From Brevundimonas mediterranea (GTDB lineage: Bacteria; Pseudomonadota; Alphaproteobacteria; Caulobacterales; Caulobacteraceae), in the NCBI RefSeq assembly GCF_014196125.1, contig NZ_JACIDA010000002.1:186001-250000 (forward strand): 64,000 nt of DNA. The letters are read 5' to 3'. The notes beneath the pieces are model-generated. The model did no database searches. It was given only the letters and a program-made list of their open reading frames with translations, and was not told the origin of the DNA. This document shows positions 44,589 through 52,749 of this stretch, one piece after another (position 1 is the first letter of the stretch; each line of letters begins with the position of its first letter). The translations under genes and the position numbers were made by a program.

Positions 44589-44779
44589 GGCGGACCTCTC
44601 AGGGAGCGATCCCCCAGAGTTAGCCGCTGATCCAGCCGTGCGCCAGCGACGCCTGCGCCGCCAGACCGCTCCCTCGGCGACGACAGCGATCAATGATCGG
44701 CGCCGGCCATGTGACGGACCCGCACCCTCACCGCCATGATCTGGATGCGCTGAATGTCGATTCGTCCTAGGAAACGGGC

Positions 44780-45559
44780 ATGAACGACCGTCTCCACGCC
44801 TTCGAGGCCATCGACAACTTCCGGGACTATGGCGACTACGCCACGGCGGCCGGGCGACGCGTGCGCGCGGGCCGTCTGCTGCGTTCGGGCCATCACGCCC
44901 GCGCCAGCGACGCGGATCTGGAGCGGCTGAAGGGGTTCGACCTGGGGGCGGTGATCGATCTGCGACGGCCGGGCGAGCGACGGGACCAGCCGTCGCGGCG
45001 GCCCGACGGCTTCGACGCCCTGGTGATCGAGGGCGGGATCGACGACGGGGCCGACGCGCCCCACAGCGCCTTCCTGAAGACCGAGGACCTGACGCCCGCC
45101 TCCGGCCGCCGCTTCATGGAGCGGACCTATCGGTCCCTGCCCTTCGACGCCTCGCACATCGACGTCTTCAGCCGCTACTTCCATAGCCTGGGCGACCAGG
45201 ACCGGCCGGTGCTGGTCCATTGCGCGGCGGGCAAGGACCGGACGGGGTTCCTGGCCGCCCTGACCCATCATCTGCTGGGCGTGCATCGCGACGACATGGT
45301 CGAGGACTATCTGCTGACCAACACCGCCGTCGATCTGGTCGGCCGCGCCCCGTCCATCGCGCGGCAGCTGCACAAGATGACCGGCCGCGTCGCCTCTGAT
45401 GACGCTGTCGTGGCCTTCCTGGGGGTCGAGCCCGCCTATCTGGAGGCCGCCTTCGCCGAGGTCGAGGCGCGGCACGGATCGCTGGACGCCTATCTGGACC
45501 AGGTCCTGGGCGTCGACGCCGCCCTGCGGGCGCGGATCGAGGCGCGGCTGTCGGCGTGA
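44780..45559 (+). CDS. Tyrosine-protein phosphatase family protein
   Basis: 259 residues. It begins with FEAIDNFRDYGDYATAAGRRV and RLLRSGH, the standard opening of the bacterial tyrosine phosphatase family (Y_phosphatase3), and carries the P-loop VHCAAGKDRTG near residue 152 with catalytic Cys and Arg. The C-terminal helices match the same family. It may remove phosphate from protein tyrosine or from phosphoinositides. Its stop overlaps the pabB start (GTGA at 45556-45559), although no functional link is obvious. Confidence 0.9.
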   Translation: MNDRLHAFEAIDNFRDYGDYATAAGRRVRAGRLLRSGHHARASDADLERLKGFDLGAVIDLRRPGERRDQPSRRPDGFDALVIEGGIDDGADAPHSAFLKTEDLTPASGRRFMERTYRSLPFDASHIDVFSRYFHSLGDQDRPVLVHCAAGKDRTGFLAALTHHLLGVHRDDMVEDYLLTNTAVDLVGRAPSIARQLHKMTGRVASDDAVVAFLGVEPAYLEAAFAEVEARHGSLDAYLDQVLGVDAALRARIEARLSA

Positions 45560-46902
45560 GCGACGCCCTGTCCCATGTCGCCGTCCAGGATCATCCGTGG
45601 ACGGATCCTCTGGATGTGGCGGCCGGGATCGGCGGGGCTGACGGCGCCCTGGCCCTGCTGTCCGATGGAGGACCGGGCGGACGCTGGTCCCACGTGGCGA
45701 CGGCGCCGGACCGTATTCACTTGGGCGCGGTCGAGGCCGATCTGTTCGACCCTTTGCGCGATCCGGCCTGGGGCGCGGGGACGGTAGGGCTGGCCGCCTA
45801 TGACGCCGGGGCGCGGGCGGCGACGGGCGACCGGCCTCAGGTCTGGCCCGACCTGATCCTGGCCCGCTACCCGGCGATGCTCAGCTTCGACCATTTTCAG
45901 CGCCGGGTTTGCGCCATCGGCCGGGGGGCGACGGCATCACAAGCCGAGGCCGCCGCCGCGCGCGCCGCCGGGTGGCTGGCGGTGGCGATCACGCCCAAAA
46001 CCCCCGCCGCCCCTGCCGAAGCCTTCGTGGCCGAGGCGGATGGCCAAGCCTATCGCGACGCCGTCGCCGAGGTCGTGGCCCGCATCGCCGCCGGCGAGCT
46101 GTTCCAGGCCAATATAGCCCGCGCCTGGGGCGGAGAACTCAAGCCCCAAGCGGATCCGTTCGACGTCTTCCTGCGGCTGCAACCGGGACGGGCCTCGCCC
46201 TATGGCGCCTTCTGGCGGATCGGCGACCGGGCCCTGGTGTCCAACTCGCCCGAACTGTTCCTGGCCTTCGACGGCGAAAGCCGGCGCATCGAGGCGCGGC
46301 CGATCAAGGGCACCCGCGCCCGGTCGGCCGACCCTGTCGAAGACGCGGCCCTGGCCGCCCAGCTTCAGGCCAGCGCCAAGGACCGCGCCGAGAACCTGAT
46401 GATCGTCGATCTGATGCGCAACGACCTGGCCCGCGCCTCGCGCGTGGGATCGGTGGCGGTCGAGCGGCTGTTCGCGATCGAGAGCCATCCGACCGTCCAT
46501 CATCTGGTCTCGACCGTCGTCGGCCGGGCCGAGCCGGGGGTGACGCCGGCCGATCTGCTGGAGGCGACCTTCCCGCCCGGTTCGATCACCGGCGCGCCCA
46601 AGCATCAGGCCATGAAGGTGATCGCCGACCTGGAGCCGCCGCGCGGCGCCTGGTGCGGGTCCCTGTTCATTCTGGAAGAAGACGGGGGCCTGACCGCCTC
46701 GGTCCTGATCCGCACGGCCGCCTTCGAACGCCGAGACGGGCGCTGGAGCTTCCGCACCCTTGCGGGGGCCGGGATCGTGGCCGACAGCGACCCGCAAGCG
46801 GAACTGGCCGAAACCGAGGTGAAGATTTCAGCGTTGAAGCGCGCCCTGGTCGGTCAGCAATCCGAACAGGTGATGACGGTCGTCTCGCGCGGGTTCAGAT
46901 AG
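45556..46902 (+). CDS. pabB: Aminodeoxychorismate synthase component I
   Basis: 448 residues from a GTG start. It has the chorismate-utilizing enzyme fold: GELFQANIARAW, FLAFDGESRRIEARPIKGTRAR, KDRAENLMIVDLMRNDLARASRVGSV, HHLVSTVVG, FPPGSITGAPKHQAM, and the terminal AGAGIVADSDPQAELAETEVK. The lysine in PIKGT marks PabB rather than TrpE, which has PIAGT. It makes 4-amino-4-deoxychorismate for folate with a glutamine amidotransferase encoded elsewhere. The 3' end overlaps the convergent TadE-like gene by 49 bases (46854-46902). Confidence 0.92.
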   Translation: MSDALSHVAVQDHPWTDPLDVAAGIGGADGALALLSDGGPGGRWSHVATAPDRIHLGAVEADLFDPLRDPAWGAGTVGLAAYDAGARAATGDRPQVWPDLILARYPAMLSFDHFQRRVCAIGRGATASQAEAAAARAAGWLAVAITPKTPAAPAEAFVAEADGQAYRDAVAEVVARIAAGELFQANIARAWGGELKPQADPFDVFLRLQPGRASPYGAFWRIGDRALVSNSPELFLAFDGESRRIEARPIKGTRARSADPVEDAALAAQLQASAKDRAENLMIVDLMRNDLARASRVGSVAVERLFAIESHPTVHHLVSTVVGRAEPGVTPADLLEATFPPGSITGAPKHQAMKVIADLEPPRGAWCGSLFILEEDGGLTASVLIRTAAFERRDGRWSFRTLAGAGIVADSDPQAELAETEVKISALKRALVGQQSEQVMTVVSRGFR

Positions 46903-47414
46903 GCCCGACGGGTGAACTCCGCCGCCGGCATGAACTGCTGGAAGGGCGAAGAATATTTGTAATAGGCCTCGGCGACGATGATCGAGTCCCCGTCGGCCGG
47001 GAACATGTCGGCCGGAATACCGGCGTCGGCGATGACCAGAGGCTTGTTCATCTTCGTGCCGGCGGCGCCGTCGGGAGTCCAGCTTCGGCTCCAGTTCAAC
47101 GTATATTTGTTGGCGGAAACACGGGTCACGCTGCTGACGCGCTGTTCCATGGAGGTTGAGGCGAACGGCGTCATGATCGCCGGCCCGACCTCGAAGATGC
47201 TGTTTATGTCAGCCTTGGTGATGGTTCGCGACTGGGAGACCAGGTCCGCCACGGCCGAGGCGGCGTGGCTGGTGCGCTTCAGGGCCATATAGCCTTGGCA
47301 CAGGTCCACCATGCCTGCGTAGAACAGGAGCATGACGGGTGCGATCAGGGCGAACTCCACCGCCGATACGCCGCTTTCATCGCCGGCCAACCGCCGGATC
47401 AAGGATCGGGACAT
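46854..47414 (-). CDS. TadE/TadG-like pilus assembly protein
   Basis: 186 residues from MSRSLIRRLAGDESGVSAVEFALIAPVMLL. The basic leader, Glu in VEFALIAP and the membrane helix are the TadE-family signature of a pseudopilin-like protein. The C-terminal part, beta-rich with two Cys at the end (VITCSDC), is periplasmic. The start shares a base with the stop of the upstream TadE-like gene, so both are on one transcript. It lies on the strand opposite the main cpa operon. Its last 49 bases run antisense into the pabB 3' end, an unusually long tail overlap. Confidence 0.85.
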   Translation of the reverse strand: MSRSLIRRLAGDESGVSAVEFALIAPVMLLFYAGMVDLCQGYMALKRTSHAASAVADLVSQSRTITKADINSIFEVGPAIMTPFASTSMEQRVSSVTRVSANKYTLNWSRSWTPDGAAGTKMNKPLVIADAGIPADMFPADGDSIIVAEAYYKYSSPFQQFMPAAEFTRRAYLNPRETTVITCSDC

Positions 47415-47950
47415 CAGAAGGGCTCGTTGCGGAAGGCCGTGGTCGAGGAGATCATGATCTGTCCGGGTCCCGCGCTGCTGACCGCCTGGGTCAGGGCTGG
47501 AACGATCATGGGCTGCTTGTACCAGAGCCGAACGATGATCAGATTCTGGCCGACCCCGCCCTTGAAGTCCATTTGGGACAGGTCCACCACCCCGTCCTTG
47601 TCCCTGGGCGGATCGATGTCGTCGGAAAAGCTTGTGACGACGCGCACGTCGATCGTCGCCCGATCCGCGCAGTCGCTCTTGAACACGCTCATCTGATCGC
47701 AAACGGCCTGTTTGAAGGCGGCCTTGTCGAATTTCTTGGTCTGGGCCTCGCCCGTCCGCACCAACCGGCTCGCTTCCAGCACGGCGTTTTCCGCCACCGC
47801 GTCGATCATGAACACCAGGCCCAGTTGGAAGATCGAGAACAGGAGCAGAAAGAAGGGTGTGGCCACCAGGGCGAACTCGACCGCCGCCGCGCCTTCGCGC
47901 GACCTGCGGGCCGGGCCCGCCTTGAACCGACGACGATGAGGCATGTCCAC
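47414..47950 (-). CDS. TadE/TadG-like pilus assembly protein
   Basis: 178 residues. A basic leader (MDMPHRRRFKAGPARRSREG) is followed by AAAVEFALVATPFFLLLFSIFQLGLVF, the TadE N-terminal helix. Two cysteines (AVCDQMSVFKSDCAD) could form a disulfide in the periplasmic part. An ATG two codons in is an alternative start. It begins six bases after the stop of the secretin-domain gene and overlaps the next TadE-like gene by one base, forming a three-gene unit. TadE and TadG are minor pseudopilins needed for Flp pilus assembly. Confidence 0.86.
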   Translation of the reverse strand: MDMPHRRRFKAGPARRSREGAAAVEFALVATPFFLLLFSIFQLGLVFMIDAVAENAVLEASRLVRTGEAQTKKFDKAAFKQAVCDQMSVFKSDCADRATIDVRVVTSFSDDIDPPRDKDGVVDLSQMDFKGGVGQNLIIVRLWYKQPMIVPALTQAVSSAGPGQIMISSTTAFRNEPF

Positions 47951-47955
47951 GAAGG

Positions 47956-48372
47956 TCAGGGCGTGGGCGTGGCGCCGGCCGTCGAGGCGGTGGCGCGGAC
48001 ACTGGGAGCGCAGGAGGCGCTGCAGGCCATTTCCGTCGCCTGACCGCCGCGCCAGACGCGAACCGAACCGGTCGAGCCGCCCGTGACGACGATCTCGCGC
48101 TGGAACAGGGTGCGGCCCACGCCGTCCACCGCCACCACTTCGGTGACGCCGTACCCCTTGCCGACGATGAAGAGGGTGTTGGCGTCGACCACGGTGACGT
48201 CGGCGATCTGCGGATTGCCGACGATGACGGACGAGGCCGCCCCGTTGAGCTGGACGCGGGCCGAGCGATCAATCTCGACATTAAGGGCGCCGCTCTGGGC
48301 CTGGGCCGGAGCGGCGGCGAGCGGCGCGACCATCACGGCGGCGGCCAATACGGCGATGGAAAGGCGGGACAT
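47956..48372 (-). CDS. Pilus assembly N-terminal-domain protein (CpaC N-domain paralogue)
   Basis: 138 residues from MSRLSIAVLAAAVM; a signal peptide ends near PAQAQS. The mature part (VEIDRSARVQLNGAASSVIVGNPQ, IADVTVVDANTLFIVGKGYG, TEVVAVDGVGRTLF) equals the T2SS/RcpA-like N-terminal domain seen in CpaC, but there is no secretin core. The C-terminus adds two cysteines (ACSASC) and an Ala/Thr tail. Such stand-alone domains occur near Flp pilus genes and may help the secretin or its lipoprotein. It is the first gene of the minus-strand TadE unit. Confidence 0.8.
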   Translation of the reverse strand: MSRLSIAVLAAAVMVAPLAAAPAQAQSGALNVEIDRSARVQLNGAASSVIVGNPQIADVTVVDANTLFIVGKGYGVTEVVAVDGVGRTLFQREIVVTGGSTGSVRVWRGGQATEMACSASCAPSVRATASTAGATPTP

Positions 48373-48426
48373 CGGCGGCTCTGAACAACAACGCGCATGA
48401 ACGCGGACGCGCGCATGATGTCCCAA

Positions 48427-48611
48427 GGAGTCTCAACAAAGGCTGAAGCGGTTTGAATCGAATTTTCTTTGGTAAATCCAAGGGTAACCAAAACTCGTGA
48501 CTCAGCCTTAACGAGCGTCAGGCATCTTCATCCTGCGTTTGGGGGTCAAGCGGGCTACCGGCTCCCCCCGCCAAGTTGCTCGCTAGACATTTTATCAAAA
48601 GGGAACACTCC
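48427..48611. other. Promoter region between the TadE unit and pilA
   Basis: These 185 bases lie between divergent pilus genes and are AT-richer than the flanks. TTAAC half-sites of the CtrA type are seen near 48507, but no complete TTAA-N7-TTAA. I see no consensus sigma-54 box. Confidence 0.4.
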
Positions 48612-48785
48612 ATGACCAAGTTCATCTCGCGTTTCGCCAAAGACGAATCGGGCGCCACCGCCATCGAATACGGCCTGATCGCCGCCCTGATCGCCGTCGT
48701 GATCATCACCGTGCTCGGCACCATCGGCACCAACCTGAACACCAAGCTTCAAGCCGTCGCCACCGGCCTGGAAACCAAGAAGTAA
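48612..48785 (+). CDS. pilA: Flp/Fap pilin subunit
   Basis: 57 residues, a typical Flp pilin. The basic leader MTKFISRFAKDESG ends in the Gly at which the prepilin peptidase cuts. The mature protein then starts with ATAIEYGLIAALIAVV, including the obligatory Glu-Tyr pair and the long hydrophobic helix, and ends LETKK. AAGGGA precedes the start. It is the structural subunit of the polar Flp pili. A strong terminator follows 27 bases after the stop, so it can be made in excess over the assembly proteins. Confidence 0.95.
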   Translation: MTKFISRFAKDESGATAIEYGLIAALIAVVIITVLGTIGTNLNTKLQAVATGLETKK

Positions 48786-48812
48786 GACGGTAAACGTCTT
48801 GAAATCGGGAAA

Positions 48813-48845
48813 GGGCCGGAGCGCAAGCTCCGGCCCTTTTTCTTT
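48813..48845 (+). terminator. Terminator after pilA
   Basis: GGGCCGGAGC (48813-48822) pairs perfectly with GCTCCGGCCC (48827-48836) around a GCAA tetraloop, followed by TTTTTCTTT. It is a strong Rho-independent terminator that separates pilin from assembly gene expression. Confidence 0.92.
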
Positions 48846-48893
48846 GTCCGATGGCAACGCGGCTTTAACAGGCGATGTGCCACAGATGCCCGC

Positions 48894-49415
48894 ATGGACC
48901 TTCTGAGCCTTATCTGCCTCGCCGTCTTTCCGATCCTGATGATCGCAACCGGCCTGCACGATCTGACGACGATGCGGATTCCGAACTGGATCTCCCTGGT
49001 CCTGCTGGCGACCTTCTTTCCGGCGGCGCTGCTGGTCGGTCTGTCGCCGGTCGAGGTCGCGATCCATGTCGGTGTCGGCTTCGCCGCCCTGATCGTGGGC
49101 ATGATCATGTTCGCCCTGCGCTGGATCGGCGGCGGAGACGCGAAGGCCCTGGCGGCCGCCTGTCTGTGGATGGGCCTTACGGGTCTGGCCCCCCTGTTGC
49201 TATGGACGGCGATCGTCGGCGGCGGCTTCTGTCTGCTGCTGCTGCTCGTCCGCCAGTATTATCCGATGGTCGCGCCTGCCGCGTCCCGCATCGGGTGGCT
49301 CGCCCGGCTGATGGAGCCGAAGGGCGACATTCCCTATGGCGTCGCCATCGCCATCGGCGCCCTGATCGCCTTTCCCGAGGGGGATCTGGTGGTTCGCTTT
49401 CTGACGGCGCGGTAG
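48894..49415 (+). CDS. cpaA: Prepilin peptidase
   Basis: 173 residues with about five membrane helices. It has the A24 peptidase core of the short, TadV-like type: an aspartate in LHDLTTMRIPNW near residue 22 and the G-x-G-D/GGGDAK motif (WIGGGDAKALAA) near 80, which holds the second catalytic aspartate. It cleaves the leader of PilA and of the TadE pseudopilins. It lies downstream of the pilA terminator and opens the assembly operon, as in Caulobacter. Confidence 0.93.
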   Translation: MDLLSLICLAVFPILMIATGLHDLTTMRIPNWISLVLLATFFPAALLVGLSPVEVAIHVGVGFAALIVGMIMFALRWIGGGDAKALAAACLWMGLTGLAPLLLWTAIVGGGFCLLLLLVRQYYPMVAPAASRIGWLARLMEPKGDIPYGVAIAIGALIAFPEGDLVVRFLTAR

Positions 49416-49534
49416 AGGCGTCGGCGCGCGGCTTCCTCGACGCTTAGGAAGCATTAACCCGCCGGCCTCATGATCGTTAACGGTAGGGCGTCGAGGATCG
49501 ACTCCGGGTCGTCACGCCTGCCGGAGACCTCTGG

Positions 49535-50452
49535 ATGAAGCCCGCCCGCATCGCCGTCATCTGTATCGCCGCCGTGTCGGCCCTGGGCCTGGCGCTGGTC
49601 GTCCGCGCCATGGGGAACGGCGAGCCCGCCGCCCCCGCCGCCGCCGCGCCCGTCGAGACCCGGCCGATGGCCAAGATCCTGGTCGCGGCGAAGAATCTGG
49701 AGCCGGGCAAACGCCTGGCGGAGTCGGACCTGGCCTGGAAGGACTGGCCGGTCGACGAGGTCAATCCGGCCTTCATCACCGACGGCTCCACACCCATTCC
49801 GGCCAAGCCCGCCCCTGAAGGCGCCGGCGAAAAGGCCGGCGCCGCCGTCGAGCGCGTGGCCGAGGCCGCCGGCCAGATGGCCGGCCCCGGCGCCAAGTCC
49901 GACTATATCGGCTCGGTGGTGCGCGAACCCATCCTGGCCGGCGAGCCCATCGTCGGCCGCAAGATCGTGCGCGCCGGCGACAGCGGCTATCTGGCCGCCT
50001 ATCTGGAGCCCGGCATGCGGGCCATGGCCATCGCCGTGACGGTGGAATCCGCCGCCGGCGGCTTCATCCTGCCCGGCGACCGGGTCGATGTGGTCCTGAC
50101 GGTGCAGAACGAAGGCGGAAGCTCGGCCGTCGAGGGCGGCGGCGTAACGGCCAAATATTCCTCAGCCACCGTGATGCAGAACGTCAAGGTTCTGGCCATC
50201 GACCAGTCCACGCGGGCCGGCGACGACGCCCAGGCCGTGGTCGGCGCGACCGCCACCCTGGAGGTCCGCCCCCAGGACGCCGTGCTCCTGGCCCAGGCCA
50301 AGTCCGAGGGCGAACTGTCGCTGTCGCTGCGCTCCTATGCGGACACGGCCGGGCCCTCGGGCGCGACCCGTGCGCCCCGGGCCGTCGCCAGCGCTTCCCG
50401 CAGCGTCCGCGTCTATCGCGGCGGCGAACCGGAAGTGGTGAACACCCCATGA
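49535..50452 (+). CDS. cpaB: Flp pilus assembly protein CpaB
   Basis: 305 residues. An N-terminal membrane helix (ARIAVICIAAVSALGLALVV) leads to an SAF-domain region: KILVAAKNLEPGKRLAESDLAWKDWP, VREPILAGEPIVGRKIV, and later FILPGDRVDVVLTV and ATLEVRPQDAVLLAQAKSEGELSLSLR. This is the standard CpaB/RcpC architecture. The protein links to the secretin in the periplasm. Its stop overlaps the cpaC start by four bases (ATGA at 50449-50452). Confidence 0.94.
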   Translation: MKPARIAVICIAAVSALGLALVVRAMGNGEPAAPAAAAPVETRPMAKILVAAKNLEPGKRLAESDLAWKDWPVDEVNPAFITDGSTPIPAKPAPEGAGEKAGAAVERVAEAAGQMAGPGAKSDYIGSVVREPILAGEPIVGRKIVRAGDSGYLAAYLEPGMRAMAIAVTVESAAGGFILPGDRVDVVLTVQNEGGSSAVEGGGVTAKYSSATVMQNVKVLAIDQSTRAGDDAQAVVGATATLEVRPQDAVLLAQAKSEGELSLSLRSYADTAGPSGATRAPRAVASASRSVRVYRGGEPEVVNTP

Positions 50453-52053
50453 GGAAGACGCCCGTGCGCAAGACCGTCGCCCTGGCCTGCGTCCTGCTGG
50501 CCGGCCTGGGGGCCGCCCCGGTCGCCGGCCTGGCCCAGACGCGCGCCGCCGTGTCCATGGGCGCCGCGCCGCAACTGATCAATCTGCCGCGCGGGACGTC
50601 CTTCGCGGTCGATCTGCCGGCCGACGCCCGCGACGTTATCGTCGCCAATCCGCAGGTGGCCGAGGCCATGCTGCATTCCCCGCGCCGCATCACCGTGATC
50701 GGGATTGCGCCTGGCGAGACCGACGCCGTCTTTCTGGACGCCGCCGGCCGCACCATCCTGAGCCTGCGGGTGCGGGTCGATGCGGGAACCAGCGCGCTGC
50801 AGGACACGCTCAGCCGGCTGGTGCCGGGCAGCCAGATCCGCGCCGAGGCGGTCAACGACAGCGTGATCCTGAGCGGGGTCGCCGATTCTCCGGCCCAGGC
50901 CGTCCAGGCCGCTCAGGTGGCCCGCGCCTTCGTGTCCGCGCCGGAAAAGGTGCTGAACATGATCAGCATCGCCGGATCCGATCAGGTGACCCTGAAGGTC
51001 CGGGTGGTCGAGGTTCAGCGCAGCAGCCTGAAGCAACTGGGATTCAACGCCGACATCCTGAAGGGATCCGGCATCCATTCCTACGGCTTCACCCGGCCCA
51101 ACACCTATGGCGTCAACGGCGCGGCGACCGGCGGCAACTCGCTTTGCTATAATCAGACTGGCGGTCGAACGACGAACGTCTCGAATTCCAATTCGGCGAC
51201 GAGCAACGTCAACAACTCAAACAGCACTGTCGATGTGGTCCAAACCAATAACGGCGATGATCTGAATTTTGATCGCAGCACCACGACCAACAGTTCGGGC
51301 AGTTCGCTGTCCAACGTGATTTCCAATGTTGCATCCACGGCCTTCCGGACGATGACGGGCACCAACGCGACGGGGTGCCTGGAAGCCTTCGAACGCGTGG
51401 GCTTGGCCCGCACCCTGGCCGAGCCGAACCTGACCTCGGTCAACGGCGAATCCGCCAACTTCCTGGCGGGCGGCGAGTTTCCGCTGCCGACGGGTCGCGA
51501 CAAGGACGGCAATATCACCGTCACCTACAAGCCCTACGGCGTGGGTCTGGCCTTCCGCCCGATCGTGTTGTCGGGAGGACGGATCTCGTTGCAGGTCAAG
51601 GTCGAGGTGTCGGAACTGACCGACCAGGGCGGCTTCACCATCGGCGCCGGCACCCCCTCGTCGATTACCCTGCCAGGCCTGACGGTTCGCCGCAGCGAGA
51701 ATACGGTCGAACTGCCTTCGGGCGGCTCGATGATGATCGCCGGCCTGCTTCAGGAAAGCACGCGTCAGACGGTGGATTCTTTGCCCGGGGTCACCAATCT
51801 GCCGGTGCTCGGCTCGCTGTTCCGGTCGCGGGACTTCCTTAACGGCGAGACCGAGCTGGTCGTGATCGTCGAACCCTATATCGTCAGCCCGACCTCGCCC
51901 GATCGCATGCAGACGCCGGCCGACGGGCTGCGCATCGCCAGCGACTCGCAGACCATCCTGTTCGGGCAACTGAACCAGGTTTACGGATCGCCCGCCCCCT
52001 CCGCCCCGTCCGGCCCCACGTGGCAGGGCGCGGCTGGCTATGTGATCGAGTGA
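50449..52053 (+). CDS. cpaC: Flp pilus secretin CpaC
   Basis: 534 residues. After a signal peptide (ending near VAGLAQT) comes the pilus N-domain (INLPRGTSFAVDLPADARDVIVANPQVAE), a BON-like domain (DTLSRLVPGSQIRAEAVNDSVILSG) and the secretin core (QVTLKVRVVEVQRSSLKQLG, GLARTLAEPNLTSVNGESANFLAGGEFP, VGLAFRPIV, and GSMMIAGLLQE). It forms the outer membrane pore for the Flp pilus. A roughly 60-residue Ser/Asn/Thr-rich insertion (about residues 230-290) interrupts the core between the N-terminal secretin strand and the AEPNLT motif. The DNA there is noticeably less GC-rich than its surroundings. Confidence 0.95.
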   Translation: MRKTPVRKTVALACVLLAGLGAAPVAGLAQTRAAVSMGAAPQLINLPRGTSFAVDLPADARDVIVANPQVAEAMLHSPRRITVIGIAPGETDAVFLDAAGRTILSLRVRVDAGTSALQDTLSRLVPGSQIRAEAVNDSVILSGVADSPAQAVQAAQVARAFVSAPEKVLNMISIAGSDQVTLKVRVVEVQRSSLKQLGFNADILKGSGIHSYGFTRPNTYGVNGAATGGNSLCYNQTGGRTTNVSNSNSATSNVNNSNSTVDVVQTNNGDDLNFDRSTTTNSSGSSLSNVISNVASTAFRTMTGTNATGCLEAFERVGLARTLAEPNLTSVNGESANFLAGGEFPLPTGRDKDGNITVTYKPYGVGLAFRPIVLSGGRISLQVKVEVSELTDQGGFTIGAGTPSSITLPGLTVRRSENTVELPSGGSMMIAGLLQESTRQTVDSLPGVTNLPVLGSLFRSRDFLNGETELVVIVEPYIVSPTSPDRMQTPADGLRIASDSQTILFGQLNQVYGSPAPSAPSGPTWQGAAGYVIE

Positions 52054-52057
52054 GCTC

Positions 52058-52744
52058 ATGATCCGGACCCGCAAGCCGTTTCTCGCCCTGACCCTTTCGA
52101 CCGCCGTGGTCGGCCTGACCGGGTGTGTGGGCGGTCCCGCCAGCCTGGGCGGGCCGGCCCCGCTGACGCCGACGTCGCGCTATTCACTTCAGGTCGAGGC
52201 CGGCCTGGACCGCATCGCCCTGGCCGTGCACGACGACGGGCTGTCGGCCAATCAGAACGCCGCCCTGCGCGACCTGGCCCAGCGGTTCGCCGCTTCCGGC
52301 GCGGGAACCGTGGTGATCGAGGCGCCGGCCGGCGGGGATCCCGTTTCCGCCCAGGCCGCCCACGAAGCCAGAACCGCCCTTGAGCGGATCGGTCTGCCTT
52401 CGGAGCGTCTTCGTCTCGTCAGCTATGTCGGGCCGGATCCGCGCGCCCCGGTGCTCGTCGGTTTTGAGACGGTCCAGGCGGCCGTGCCGCGCTGCGGCGC
52501 GGCCTGGGGCAATCTCAGCCGGACGGGCGACAACATGTCCGGGGCGAACTTCGGCTGCGCCGTCACCGCCAACCTGGCCGCCCAGATCGCCGATCCGCGC
52601 GACATCGTGGCGCCCCGGCCCATGACGCCCGTCGATGCGACGCGTCGCTCGGTGGTGTTCGACAAGTATCGCGCCGGCCAGCCTACGGCCGCGCCCCAAG
52701 AAACCCTGGTGGCAGGCGCACGCGTCTCCACGGCCGTGGATTGA
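52058..52744 (+). CDS. cpaD: Flp pilus assembly lipoprotein-like CpaD
   Basis: 228 residues. The leader ends in a lipobox-like VVGLTGCVGG near residue 23, suggesting outer membrane lipoprotein modification. CpaD-family features follow: LDRIALAVHDDGLSANQNAALRDLAQRF, a GTVVIEAPAGGDP strand and NMSGANFGCAVTANLAAQIADPRDIVAPRPM, the conserved C-terminal block of the family. It probably acts as pilotin or periplasmic partner of the secretin. It lies five bases after cpaC and just before cpaE. Confidence 0.9.
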   Translation: MIRTRKPFLALTLSTAVVGLTGCVGGPASLGGPAPLTPTSRYSLQVEAGLDRIALAVHDDGLSANQNAALRDLAQRFAASGAGTVVIEAPAGGDPVSAQAAHEARTALERIGLPSERLRLVSYVGPDPRAPVLVGFETVQAAVPRCGAAWGNLSRTGDNMSGANFGCAVTANLAAQIADPRDIVAPRPMTPVDATRRSVVFDKYRAGQPTAAPQETLVAGARVSTAVD

Positions 52745-52749
52745 GGCTC

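Noticed and set aside
48540..48611. A sigma-54 promoter before pilA
   Set aside because: TTGCT at 48576-48580 looked like a -12 element, but no GG lies at the required distance upstream.
49440..49534. TTAA half-sites upstream of cpaB that might be CtrA boxes
   Set aside because: The spacing does not fit TTAA-N7-TTAA (an N6 near 49445 has TTAG in place of the first TTAA), so they were left as half-sites only.
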